DNA of 64,000 bases from Liquidambar formosana (lineage: Eukaryota; Streptophyta; Magnoliopsida; Saxifragales; Altingiaceae). Below, piece by piece: positions 33,830 through 45,789 of this stretch (its first letter is position 1; each line of letters begins with the position of its first letter). The translations under genes and the position numbers were made by a program. The notes under the pieces were generated by a model. The model was not told the DNA's origin and did no database searches. It saw only the letters and a list, made by a program, of their open reading frames with translations. The stretch lies in contig CM077833.1 in NCBI GenBank assembly GCA_039720395.1, positions 8,509,036 through 8,573,035 on the forward strand. The letters are read 5' to 3'.

Positions 33830-34660
33830 TAGTGATATTATATCATGTGATAAAGATAATTTCACATGAAATGACTCGATAATCATGTGATAAAGATAAT
33901 TTCACATGAAATGACGATTCATAAGTTATGCTAGTTACAAAGTAACTTGCCACCTTTATGAAATTAGCATGAAATGCACTTTGTTTTTCAATTAATTAAC
34001 TTTCATATCATGTGATAAAGATAAATTCACATGAAATGACATGGAATATGCTTGATTTTGAATCAATTGACTTTCAATTGGATCTTATATCATGTGATAA
34101 TGATAACTTCACATGAAATGATGATTCATGAGTTATGAAATAACTCACTATCGTTGCTATTTCTACTGAAAGTGGCATAAAATCATGTGATAAAGATAAT
34201 TTCACATGAAATGATGATCTATGATCATGCTAGTTATGAAATAACTTGCTATTCCCAATGAAATTAGCATAAAATGAACATGTGATAACGATAATTTCAT
34301 ATAAAATGACGATTCATGAGTTATGAAATAACTCACTATCTTTGCTATTTCTACTGAAACTGGCATAAAATCATGTGATAATGATAATTTCACATGAAAT
34401 GATGATTCATGAGTTATGAAATAACTCACTATCTTGGCTATTACCACTGAAAGTGGCATAAAATCATGTGATAATGATAATTTCACATGAAATGATGATT
34501 CATGAGTTATGAAATAACTCACTATCTTTGTTATTCCCAATGAAATTGGCATGAAATGCATTTGGTTTTGAATTGATGGACATTCAATTTCATATCATGT
34601 GATAACAATAATTTCACATGAAATGATGACCTATGAGTTTTACTTGCTATAAAATAACTT
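33830..34660. repeat. 93-bp tandem array of double-hairpin units
   Basis: About eight units, best preserved from 34180 to 34560 (adjacent units at 34372 and 34465). Each holds two inverted repeats: CATGTGA...TCACATG and GAGTTAT-gaa-ATAACTC. Because 93 is a multiple of three, a repetitive minus-strand frame stays open (34202-34561); I do not call it a gene. It stands between the antisense PMD promoter and the 3' LTR. Confidence 0.9.
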
Positions 34661-34963
34661 GTTTTGAGAACTTCCAATGAAATTGGTAGGATACCTTGTG
34701 ATGCACTAGTGAAACTAGCTTTGTATCATGAGAAGACCATGTGGATATCACTAATGCAATTAGTGTATGGTAAAGGCATTTGCATGAGCACACCGACGAA
34801 TATTGGCATGCAATCAATTATTTGCTTCGATGAAATCATCACGTGCTTGGATATAACAAAGTCTATCCTTATGGTTTCATTTGAGTTTGTTGGAATTAAT
34901 GAAATTAATCTATAAAAAAAAATGGGTTGTTCTTTAATCATTGGCTTACAAGTGAAACTTATT

Positions 34964-34980
34964 CACCAATGAGGGGCTTC
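34964..34980 (+). other. Candidate polypurine tract of element B
   Basis: CACCAATGAGGGGCTTC directly abuts the 3' LTR. The same motif with two changes abuts the LTR of element I. Confidence 0.65.
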
Positions 34981-37900
34981 TGTTACATCCCATTTTTGTC
35001 ACCTTAACTAGGGTACATCATTTCATATAGGAATTTGAGTCCTTTTTGAGTCTAGTCTTTTGCATTGAGTTTCTATGGCATTGAATATCATGTGTATGAA
35101 TTTTGAAGTGATTTGGAGTTCATTTCGATAGTCAATAAGAACTTTCGCGACTTTAAGGGCATAATCGTCTTTTAAGCCGTATATTTTCCTTTTGACCTTG
35201 AAATGAGTCCCGAGTCATTCCCTCGAGTTTATATGAGTACATAGAGTCCATATATAGGTTCAATTCGATCAATTAATGGTTTAAGATCAATTCGGCTCAT
35301 AACGGTTTGGGTTGGCTAAAAGACCCTTTCTTGGTTTGCTCAAATTGACTCACAAGACCTAGTCAATTTTTCCTCATTTAACTTTAATTGGGCTTTATTT
35401 ACATCCTAGGTATGTTTAAAAAGATTAAATTTCGATTGGGAAAGCATTTGGTTCGACCTTGTGTACAAACCCAAGCTTAGCAACGGTGGGGCACTATGGT
35501 TAACCACCTTTGTAAAACCTAACCATGCACCCATGGTTAAGGATTTTTATCCTAAAATGTCTAAAAATGTGTCCCCCTTCGAAACACGGTCATTTTGGCT
35601 TTTATTTCGTCAAAATCGGACTTAATTTGACAATTTTAGGACTTCTAAAGCGATTAAGAGTCAAAACCGGAACGGAATAGGAGGGACCCTCGGGTAACCG
35701 TTTGGGGCTGGACGGTCAACCGTCTAGCCCCAGACGGCTAACCGACTAGGCCTAGATGGTCACCAGAGGAGTCCGTCCTCAATTGGGTTTCTGACTCTTC
35801 CTTCCCTCTTTTGACGGTTTCCTTTGCCTTTGCAACTTGTTTCCTCCTAGGATTGTGTAAATTTGAGTTATTTGAGCACCAAGAGAGTCTCTAATAGCCC
35901 TAGGATCATTATCTAATGAATTAATCTTAGCCATTGGTTTAAGGGGTCAGTTCTCTATATAAAGGACATGATGTTCAGCACATGGGGAGAGGTGAATGGC
36001 ACTTTACACTTAGAGAGAAAGGGAGCTACGAGTTTGGAGAACTAGAAGGACATCAAGAGGAGGCTCTTCAACCCTAAGCAAGTAAGAAAACAAGGAGTTT
36101 GAAGGCAAGGAAGGTTCTACAAGAGGTAAGCACTCCCTTTGAATGCTGAATATAAGTTTTCTCCTTCTCCTTTTTCTTTTTCTTCTATGATAGTTCTAGT
36201 GTATGATGTAACTCCACATGTTAGGATAATTCAAAGTTTTTATGATGTGTTATGAATGATTTTGAGATGATTTATGGCTTTATATGCTTAATAATCCCTG
36301 GTTTACTAAGGTTTTGAAAGTATTATCTCTTCTATCCTCTCAAATCATGCATAGTTCACATGTTTAGGTTACTGTGATAATTGTCATGAGTTGATGCTCC
36401 TGTTAGTTAATATATATGATATGAATGATATTCATAATGATTTGAGCATGTGTTAGAGTCGTTTCATAGGTTTTAATGCATAGTTGTGAGATTAGGGTTT
36501 CGATAACCCTAAAATCACACAAGTTTTATACAGCTTGTTTAGTTTAATTCTGTGATTTGTTTCTCATCATAGTCATTCTATATATGCTGTATATAGTTGA
36601 ATCATGCTAGGTTTGCATTCATATAGAGGATTTTGTAGGGTTTTTGGAGATATTATCCTTTTCTAAGGATAATTATCCTTTTCGTTAAGTAAGGTTTTGC
36701 ATGAGAGCTTTCTGTAATGTGTTTAAGCATGAAATCACTTCTATTGTGTTCTAGTATATATGTTTTACATAGGATATGATGATTGTACCTTCCCATAGCA
36801 ACCTTTTTACGTGAAATTATCTTAGGATAATTTTGCTTAAGAAAGCTTACCGTGGGAAGGCTTATTTTCATGTTTTACATAAAATATCATCTTTTTGGTT
36901 AGAATAGATTTTGCTATCATGTTTATTGATATTATTGAGGTCTCTCATGATTGTTAGTGTGTCTTTGGTGGGTTTTTATGCATATAGGATAGGTCATTGC
37001 ATGTAGGATTGAGTTGGGGTCCTTAGTTATTCATTATTCTTGTTGTTTGCATGATAAATGGATGATTTTAGGCCTTGTCATGATTCTGTCCAGATTAGTA
37101 TATTGTTCTCTTTGCATGGTTTTGCGCACTTGTAAGGGTGCAAACAGGTACAATAATTGTCCTATTGCAAATAGGGCTGCTATTGCTTGAAATTGCTAAT
37201 GTTTGGAGCTATTGCGCTCAGGTAAATGGGTGTGAAGGTGCCCCAATTCACCTTTCCTTTCTTATTCTTTCTCTCTTTTCTCCCTCCTAGGGTTATTTCT
37301 TAATATGGACACATCATAATTATAAAGGGTTTCCTTCATTAATAAAATTCTGATTTTCTATTAAAGTTTCCGTCTTGTGGAAGTTTTCAATTTTGGACTA
37401 TTCAATATATTCTCGAACAAGGAAACCTAGGGTTTTAACCATAGGTTTGCATTAGGTTGTAACCCTATTCTTTTCGAACTACGTGGACTTTGATCCATAT
37501 ATTTTGCTGGATGGTATGTAGGCGCTCGTTTTGAGGCTCAAGTCCATTCTAGGATCCAAGTATCCTAGGTTATTTTCTTTTCTTGTGTTTTATTTTTTTG
37601 TCTTATATTTTTTTTGTTTGATTATGCATGGATGAGATGAATGGATGGGATATATATTATGCATGCTGTCTTGTGATGATATATGATGATATTTGATGTG
37701 AAAAAAGATCTTAAGTTAGCCCAATCAAATTAAGAGACCAACTCAGGCGATGTGGGTGCCTATGGGCTTTGCCCAGAACCTTCCCACGTCGTAACTTAGC
37801 CCTTGAATCCAATTTTCTGGTTTCAAAGACTTTGCTTTTCTTTTAATGGAGTCATGTGGTTTTGAAAATAAAAATTTTTTATGGTTTTCCTCTTTTCCTT

Positions 37901-38001
37901 AAAAAATGAGGTGGCGACTCCTTTTCGTTTGTTGTCTTTTAAACTCGTATTTATTTTCTTGCCAAACCCTTGTGGGCGCCGCGCTTTTTCGTGGGTTCAC
38001 A
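34981..38001 (+). mobile_element. 3' LTR of element B, 3021 bp
   Basis: Starts TGTTACATCCC and ends GGGTTCACA. Landmarks: module 35689-35767, TATATAAA 35956-35963, donor 36126 and acceptor 37290, nested hairpin about 37712-37798. It is followed immediately by the CATGG duplication. Confidence 0.95.
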
Positions 38002-38156
38002 CATGGTATGTTCTATTTTCAAATAGAATGATGTTGGATTTTCTCAAAAATAATATTTTAAATTGAAAAATTCATTTTCAAACCATCATCAAATTTTATA
38101 ATAAGCATGTTTTAGAAAGATGACGTCATGGCCTATTTCCGAGTCGTGACAGTTTA

Positions 38157-38169
38157 TTAGTATTAGAGC
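38157..38169 (+). other. Degenerate initiator tRNA-Met primer-binding site
   Basis: TTAGTATTAGAGC corresponds to TTGGTATCAGAGC, the usual plant initiator-tRNA-Met site, with two changes. It lies six bases after the end of the Tekay-like LTR. Confidence 0.7.
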
Positions 38170-38689
38170 TGGCTAGTAGGTTCGCATGGGTATTATTACG
38201 TCCTATTATGTGTGTGCATGCATAATTATGCATTTTTGTCATGCTAGGTGCATAGGAGGGACTATGAATACATCATATTATCATTACATTAGAATTTCTC
38301 AATTATCAAATTTTAAGATCAAGTCATTAAGGGTATTTATGAATTAGGTATAATCTTTATATCATTTTAGAATACAATGTGACGTTAAGGTAGAGGCCAG
38401 GGTAGGGTAGTAGCCGGTCTATAGCCAGAACCGGAGAATGAGATACCATTTAAGGCACCATTGCATAGGAAAATGTGCCACACCTAGAACAACTTGATAT
38501 ATTAAATCGATTGGTTGTTGCATTTATGGATTTTGGGCCATCACAACTCAAAATTAAGTGCCATAACTATAGGCACTACCACCCTACCTATGGGAGATCA
38601 TGCAAGAAAGGCTAATGCATATAAAGCCTTTATGTATGTGAACCCCTAACTTATGAAGGGAATAGAAACCCAGCAATGGCTGAGATGTA

Positions 38690-39150
38690 GTTGAAGCAAG
38701 TTAAGAAAGCTTTGACTATAGTGAGTACTCTAGAAGAGTACAAGGTGGAGCTTACTATGTAATTGTTCAAGGATATGGCTAATAGGCAAAGGGAAGGATT
38801 GAAACCCACCAAAGAGAATAAGTACATGATGTGGGGGAATTTTTAAGACTTATTTAATAACGAGTTCTACCCACAATCATATTTGAATAGGCAAATGAAG
38901 AATTTATGGAACTGGAGTTACAAGAGACTTAACTGTGGATGAAGTTGTGGATATGTCCCAAGAATTGTGCATTTTTGTGCCATCTTTAATGGTTTATCTA
39001 TATGCATGCTGTCGAAAGTTCGAGTTGGGGAAAAACCCTATAATGATAGAATGGTGGTTCTTCACCAAGTTAATAACTTATCCTTGATAGTGGATAAAGC
39101 CTTCTTGATAGAGAGGCAAATAGAGAAACACGAGAAGGCCAAGGATAAGG
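38690..39150 (+). pseudogene. Tekay/Del-like gag remnant
   Basis: A decayed capsid-region frame. Recognisable pieces are an EFMELELQE-like stretch (about 38897), a V-D-E-x-V segment, FVPSL (about 38977), and a frame ending DKAFLIERQIEKHEKAKD. This is the pattern seen at the end of the gag domain in chromoviral gypsy elements. Frame changes and a TAG/TAA background show it is dead. It is cut at 39150 by the next LTR-like sequence. Confidence 0.6.
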
Positions 39151-41595
39151 TGTAGACACCCAAATTTTACCGGGCCGCCTCCGGACAAAATCCTACAACC
39201 CATCAACAGTATAATTAGGTTGGACACGCTCCATGCCTAACTTTGTTCGTTTTGTCCTACCCATTAGGGCAAGGCCTCTCCTCAGTTTGACCTTCGATTT
39301 CCGAAACCCAAGGTCCAGGAACGGGCACGATGTTCATAAACCCTGAATTGAACCCCTAAATCGGTACTAGGTGGTTTGATCTCCAACAATCTTTGATCCG
39401 ACGGTCAATTCCGCCGTAGGATCTTCAATTTAACACCCCTAGAGCAGTCTAGGATAATTTAATTAAGAATCAAACGGCACAAGCCCTCCGATCCCTAATT
39501 CAACCCCAATCGAACTCTTAAATCGGCACTAGGTGGTTTGATCTCCAATAATTCTTGATCCAACAGCCAATTCAACTGTAGGATCTTCAATTCAATAGCC
39601 TTAGAGCAGTTTAGGACCATTTGATTGGGAATCAGAAGGCACGAGCCCTCTGATCCCCAATTCACCCCTGAATTGAACCCCTAAATCGGCACTAGGTGGT
39701 TCGATCTCCAACAATCCTTGATCCGATGGCCAATCCAACCATAGGATCTTCAATTCAATATCCCTAGAGCAGTCTAGGACCATTTGATTGGGAATTAAAA
39801 GGCACGAGCCTTCCAATCCCCAATTCACCCTAAATCGAACCCTTAAATCGGCACTAGGTGGTTCAATCTCTAATAAGACTTGATCCGACGGCCCATTCAA
39901 TTGTAGGATCTTCAATTCAATATCCCTAGAGCGGTCTAGGACCATTTGATTGGGAATCAGATGGCACGAGCCCTTCGATCCCCAATTCACCCCGAATTGA
40001 AACCCTAAATCGGCACTAGGTGGTTCAATCTCTAATAAGACTTGATCCGACGGCCCATTCAATTGTAGGATCTTTAATTCAATATCCCTAGAGCGGTCTA
40101 GGACCATTTGATTGGGAATCAGAAGGCACGAGCCCTCCGATCCCCAATTCACCCCGAATCGAACCCCTAAATCAGCACTAGGTGGTTTAATCTCCAACAA
40201 CCCTTGATCTGACGGCCAATTCAACTGTAAGATCTTCAATTCAATATCCCTAGAGCGGTCTAGGACCATTAGATTGGGAATCAGAAGGCACGAGCCCTTC
40301 GATCCCCAATTCACCCCGAATCGAACCCCTAAATCAGCACTAGGTGGTTTAATCTCCAACAACCCTTGATCCGACTGCCAATTCAACTGTAAGATCTTCA
40401 ATTCAATATCCCTAGAGCGGTCTAGGACCATTTGATTGGGAATCAGAAGGCACGAGCCCTTCGATCCCCAATTCACCCCGAATCGAACCCCTAAATCGGC
40501 ACTAGGTGGTTCAATCTCCAACAATCCTTAATCCGACGGCCAATTCAACCGTAGAATTTTCAATTCAATATCCCTAGAGCATTCTAGGACCATTTGATTG
40601 GGAATCAGAAGGCACGAGCCCTCCGATCCCCAATTCACCCCGTATCGAACCCCTTAAATCGGCACTAGGTGGTTTAATCTCCAAAAATCCTTGATCCGAC
40701 AGCCAATTCAACCATAGGATCTTCAATTCAATATCCCTAGAGCAGTCTAGGACCATTTGATTGGGAATCAGAAGGCATGAGCCCTCCGATCCCCAATTTA
40801 ACCCAAATCGAGCCCCTAAATCAATACTAGGTGGTTTAATTCCTAATAATCTTTGATCCGACGGTCAATTAAACCGTAGGATCTTCAATTCGAAATCCCT
40901 AGAGCGGTCTAGGACCATTTGATTGGGAATAATAAGGCACAAGCCCTCTGATCCCCAAATCACCTAAAATCGAACCCTTGATGCAACTTTAGGTGGTTCA
41001 ATTCCTCACAATTTCTCATCCAATGGTCAAACCGATCATCGGATCTTCAATTCAACCCCTCCAGATCAATACAAGACCATTTAATTGAAGATCGGGCATC
41101 GTTCGGCTCACGATCAACAAAACCCTAATTGCAGAGCCCTACGAGCATTATGCTCACATCCGGACCATTCAATCCCACCCTAGAGAGTGTACACTCCACT
41201 CTCTGGTCCCAAACCAAGTTTAGGGACCTAAAGTTTCAATCCTCATTCAAGATCACCAGTCGGATTTCACCCGATCGTCGATCGAAAACGATCCCGCGAT
41301 CGTACGGCCCCACAGTAGGGCAGACCACCACCATAGGCCCACCTCAGCGACCCCACACCTTCTAGAATGGCACACTGCCCAAAAAAACACAAGTTCCCAT
41401 GTGTGATGATGAGAAATCATCACAAATGTGGGATAAGTGTGCCCACGCTAGCCAAACCAGCGTGGGGAGATCTTACTTTCAGCTCTGCAACAGCCTGTGG
41501 TCACTTACAACCGCAATCCAACTGCCCAGATGGGACTGCCTGCCATGCTGGCCTGGCCAACGTGGGTCACGCCTACCATGCCAGCGTGGATACCC
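39151..41595 (+). mobile_element. LTR-like fragment starting TGTAGACACCC, with internal tandem array
   Basis: Starts with a typical Tat-type LTR beginning directly after the gag remnant, but I find no matching CA end or primer-binding site; it stops at a (TA)n run at 41596-41613. Near its right side are strong hairpins: GTGATGAT-gagaa-ATCATCAC (about 41402) and CCACGCT...AGCGTGG (about 41443-41466), plus further CATGCTGG/CCAGCGTGG pairs to 41588. The element of origin is unknown. Confidence 0.5.
39310..41090. repeat. 162-bp tandem array, about 11 units
   Basis: ACTAGGTGGTT recurs at 39366, 39528, 39691 and so on to 40828 and, degenerate, about 40985; ten steps in about 1619 bp give 162 bp. 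Because 162 is divisible by three, an uninterrupted minus-strand frame of 307 codons with 54-residue repeats arises. Units also contain the inverted pair CTAGAGCGGTCTAG. Confidence 0.95.
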
Positions 41596-41613
41596 TATAT
41601 ATATATATATATA

Positions 41614-43671
41614 TAGATATTTTAATAGTTATAACAAATTCTACTAATGGCTAGTGAAAGATCTCAAGCACCTTATAGTTCCACCTAGCAGACCTCAAGT
41701 ATCTCCTTTCCTTAATGTCTGTTTACTCAAAGATGAAAGGTAGGACTGAGATTCAAAGTAGTCGTCATGGAAATCAGTTGACTCTCACAAATTATAACTT
41801 AAGCAAAATATTTCTATCAATAATTATACTATTTAATTCCATAATCCACTATGAGCTAAACTAATTCAAACTATCCAATTAATAGAAGCCTTAGCTGGTA
41901 AAAGACATTAAATGTAGCAGTCACTTTAGTCGCACATATAACTTAAGTTACATTATGCGAAATCCAATAATAAATTCACTGAGGTATGTTTCTACATCCA
42001 TTCTAGTTAGTAATCAATTATATATCAAATATGTCTTTGAGCTTCTGTCTTAACTTATTGCTAACACTACTCTACAACGTTAATAGTATCCCTTAGCATT
42101 ATTTTATTTTATTTTTGATAGGCATTAGAAAATTTTTATTAATAAGATGGAAGTACTCCCTCAAAATTCATTCAGCTAGATAAGTTTTATAAATGTTTTT
42201 ATTCACGATCAATACATGTTTCGAATATTACACTTATTTCAATATTATTCTTTCAGTCTAGAGCCATATGAGACACAAGATCTTGTTCCATTCTCAAAGC
42301 AACAGGAACCTATTAGACCTAGTCAATTAAACTATGGGAAATTCTTATTGATTCCTTTTGCCTCAATTTAAATTGTCTAAAGAAAAAAATGTATACATAT
42401 CAAACTCGAGTGAACAAAAAAAATTTCAAATATTTGTCTTTATGTTTGTTCTATCTAACGATGCTAATTTTAAATAATATAACTTTAAAACTCAATTCTC
42501 TTATCTAATTGTTCAAGTAGGATACTACTAATAAACCATCTAAGGTGACCGATTAACAAATATAACCGAACTAATTCTAAGGAAGAGCCACGAACTCCAA
42601 ACGGATTCATATTACTCAAGGATGCAAACCATAGCTTCTTGTCAAATAGTCTATAATAGCAAGATAATCCATGCCTAAAATAACATTAATATTGTTAAGA
42701 ATATGCAATCAACTAACATATTTCTTTCATCCATCTAAACCGCTCAAAACAAGTTTCTTTCACATATCCAAACCATTCGAGACTTATGCGCTCAAGTAGC
42801 ATCTAATGAATCCTCAATTAGGCTACTAACAAACAATTTACATTTTTAACGGTCAAGTATAACACTAAAATATATAGAAGGATCAGTATTTATGAAATTA
42901 GTGCCACATATATTTCACCGTAACGAATAATAAATTATAAGTTTATCTAAACCATTCATTGAGGCTTTGTCTCTATACTAAAACACAAAATACGAACATT
43001 TTTCTATAGCAATCAATAGTTGCAGATACACCAATGCATATCCATAAATTACCTCACAATCCTTGAGCACTCTGTCTACTACTATCAGTTAAGTTATGTA
43101 ATACACAATCAACATTAACTAAGTCTCTCAAAATAGGTAGCATCACACAAATCACAACTTAATGGTTCCATTTTTTTCATCAACTTAAAAGTTTAACAAA
43201 TAAGGCTTTTCCTATAAGGATAAATCTTCTCTAAAAATTATATACCTCAAGTAAAATCTCATATTCATACACATCTTACTGCGTCTAAACTCACCTAAAC
43301 TACTTGCAACTACCTTAAAGTCACATTATCACTCTAGTGTTCTTATGTGATCCTAGGTTCATGAACTAGAGTTTACAAAATCATAAACCTAATATCTTCA
43401 TATCCTTCAATTTTGATTTTTTTTTTTTCCAAACATATAACGCTTAACACTTACAATAAATTAGGAGCAATTAATTAATAAGAGATAAACATCTCAAACG
43501 AATTTTCCGTTAGTCATATCCTCACTACTTCTTAGAAACTCTTATCGTAAATACACTTAAGTTGTTAGTTTGCTAAACTAGGTCTATACTTTCACTCGTC
43601 TACTCTCGATTAATTATAGGATTATGATCTTAGAGTCTGCAGAATCATAAACCATGCTCTGATACCAAAAC
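41614..43671 (-). mobile_element. Internal non-coding part of a minus-strand Tekay-like element
   Basis: Lies downstream (minus strand) of the primer-binding site at 43656-43667, which reads TGGTATCAGAGC, a perfect initiator-tRNA-Met match. The rest is AT-rich without a readable gag or pol, so the element is deleted or non-autonomous. Its 3' end was not found; the sequence meets the (TA)n run at 41613. Confidence 0.6.
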
Positions 43672-45789
43672 TGTCACACCCCAAACCCAAAAGATTGGAT
43701 TTGGCGACATGATTGCCATAACCCACATAAGACTACGCCCTACATAGGCTAGACCACTTAACAAAATCAACCTCTAATAAACTTGTCTCCAGTAATCCAT
43801 TCACGATAAAATTCGAATTATAGCATATCTAACGTACGTCTCAATAATTAAATGAAATAACTGGATAAATCCACATCCATCAAAATAATTTGTAACCTCC
43901 AATAACCTACTACAATATCCACTGAGACAGCAAATTAAATTCTTCTAACTACTAAAATAAAGTTTCAACTAAACTAGCAGATTAAGCTGTCGACATCCTA
44001 GCTTTTCGTACGCGGAAGCCACTCACATCAAGCTATTCATCTGTGGGAAAAAATATAAGGGGTGAGCATAACGCTCAGCAAGAAAACATTACACAATATA
44101 TACAGGAAGAGGTCAAGAATATTCGCACGATTGATTTAAGAAAACATGAGTAACAAAACGATAGAGTTTTACAATAAATAATTTCTTTCAATTCGATAGG
44201 TATATAAACTTTTAGAAGTAATTCTCTTACTTTCAATTCAATAAACAATACACTGAAACACTTTCGATAACAATCCATTCAATAAATCACTTTAGAATCA
44301 CTGATTCATATGATCCAAATCAATAAAACACTAATTCATACAAGTACTTCCTCTGGCTAGACTCACATTCAATAGGCGCCCATCATCGTGGGACTTTACA
44401 CTACATCAGTACTGATGACCAACAGTATTAGAATCCCCTGCTAGCACGGACCAATTTTCCAACAGTATTAAAATCCCCTGCTGGGACGGACCAATAATCT
44501 AACCAGAGTTCACACTTATACAAAAAAAACCATTTGGCAAATATCTTTCACAAATAAAATAAACTTAAATACGTATGTAAAACAATTTCAATAAATGACT
44601 ATTTTTGCTTGACCTACAGTACATAAGAAATAAACACTTTGATAATGAAACGATTTTGAAAACAATTGTCCATAAATCATTAGCTCGTAAAAGGAGGAGT
44701 AAAAATCAGATTTGTTTTTATTTAACAAAAGAAGGCGATACATTGTGCAAGTTCCCTTACCTCAAACCAAACCTTCAACAATCCAAGCGATCAAACTCCT
44801 AACAATCCCAACGCTACTCAGAACCTAAAATCAATAATATTATTTATCAATAAATCATACTTAAACTAAAGGGTCTCTCCAACGTCGAATTCTCATGGCC
44901 TTATAATGCTTACTATATTTAATATAATTAATATATACACTAACGTGGCATTAAAATAGACTCATGTTAAATTATAAGTTAATAGGTTTGAATTACTTTT
45001 TAACACAGAAAAGTTACCAGTCAATCCGAGAGACGTTGACTGTCAACAGATGCGAAGTTGACAGTCAGAATGTAGTAAAACAGCAGCAGATTTTGTATTA
45101 ACTTCCTATGCTACCCAAGGCAAAAGCAGAAGTTCACCCACTGATTTTCCCTCAAAATCAGCCCCTAAATCTGTGGGAGAAGTATTTGTGGAAGGGTGTA
45201 CATGGGATGTAGTAGTGGAAACCACTATTTTTGGTTTTCCTTATCACCCAAACCCAAAGAAAGAGATTTTTGGTGGTTGGACGATCTTGTGCAGTAGCTA
45301 TGAAGGGGTTTTTTGAGTGGTGGTGATGATGGTTTAGTGGTTTTAGAAGTGATAGAGATGGAGGATTGGATTAGAGAAGAAAATATTGATAACACAGTAA
45401 AGTTACCAGTCAACAGATGGTAAGTTACCTGTAAACAGACACGAAGTTGGCAGTCGACTCGTGCAAAACAGCAACAGCTCCTTCTTTTTCCTTCTCTCTT
45501 GCTTTCTTTTCTTTTTTTTTTTTTCTCTCTTTATATTGTTTTCAGTCAAAAGAATATTAATCCTCCATAAAGGTTTCTTATATAGGGTGCAAGTTAATCC
45601 TAACCTAATTCTTCAAAGTGAGTGTTTGATTAGGATACGAACACTATCTCTTATTGATTAGAAAATAATTACCTTGTTTGGTTACAAAGTTGAACGTGTT
45701 TGAGGTTAATTCTAAATTAACTCATACGTTTAAAGGCAATCAATTTTATATTTAATTAATTAAACCTAAGAAAAATTCGGGGTATTACA
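43672..45789 (-). mobile_element. Minus-strand Tekay/Del-like 5' LTR, 2118 bp
   Basis: Minus-strand start TGTAATACCCCG and end GGTGTGACA, then GTTT and the primer-binding site. A TATATAAG box lies near 45572-45582 on the minus strand. Two arrays of GTTGACTGTCAAC/GTTACCAGTCAAC-type sites occur, at about 45012-45068 and 45403-45457, with steps of 21-23 bp. Short frames inside are not genes. Confidence 0.82.

Larger units (their letters stand above)
17832..38006 (+). mobile_element. Element B: complete Tat/Ogre-type retrotransposon, 20.2 kb, TSD CATGG
   Basis: Both ends are in the window: 5' LTR 17837-20833, 3' LTR 34981-38001, and a perfect CATGG target-site duplication at 17832-17836 and 38002-38006. 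Between the LTRs lie a tRNA-Arg primer-binding site, leader, decayed gag-protease, an intron relic, decayed RT-RH-aRNH-integrase, a purine-rich spacer, two antisense pseudogenes, a hairpin repeat array and a conserved tract. The tRNA-Arg primer, second RNase H and intron before RT are known hallmarks of the Tat clade, and the size fits Ogre-like members. Six differences in the first ~120 aligned LTR bases suggest a moderately old insertion. Confidence 0.95.
16316..39150 (+). mobile_element. Tekay/Del-like gypsy element, 5' part, interrupted by element B
   Basis: The 5' LTR starts TGTGATGACCC at 16316 and ends GAGTCGTGACA at 38151. It is split by element B between 17831 and 38007, so its own length is about 1.66 kb. 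A degenerate initiator-tRNA-Met primer-binding site and a decayed gag follow. Downstream the element is cut off at 39150 by another LTR-like sequence starting TGTAGACACCC. No pol was found. Confidence 0.75.

Noticed and set aside
34202..34561. 119-residue minus-strand repetitive frame
   Set aside because: Arises from the 93-bp hairpin array (31 codons per unit); no support as a gene.
33830..34660. CRISPR-like repeat pattern
   Set aside because: Units are contiguous tandem repeats without unique spacers, in a plant retrotransposon.
39601..40524. 307-residue minus-strand open frame with 54-residue repeats
   Set aside because: The unit length is a multiple of three, so any open unit gives a long frame. 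Other units of the same array have stops, and there is no domain, promoter or start context.
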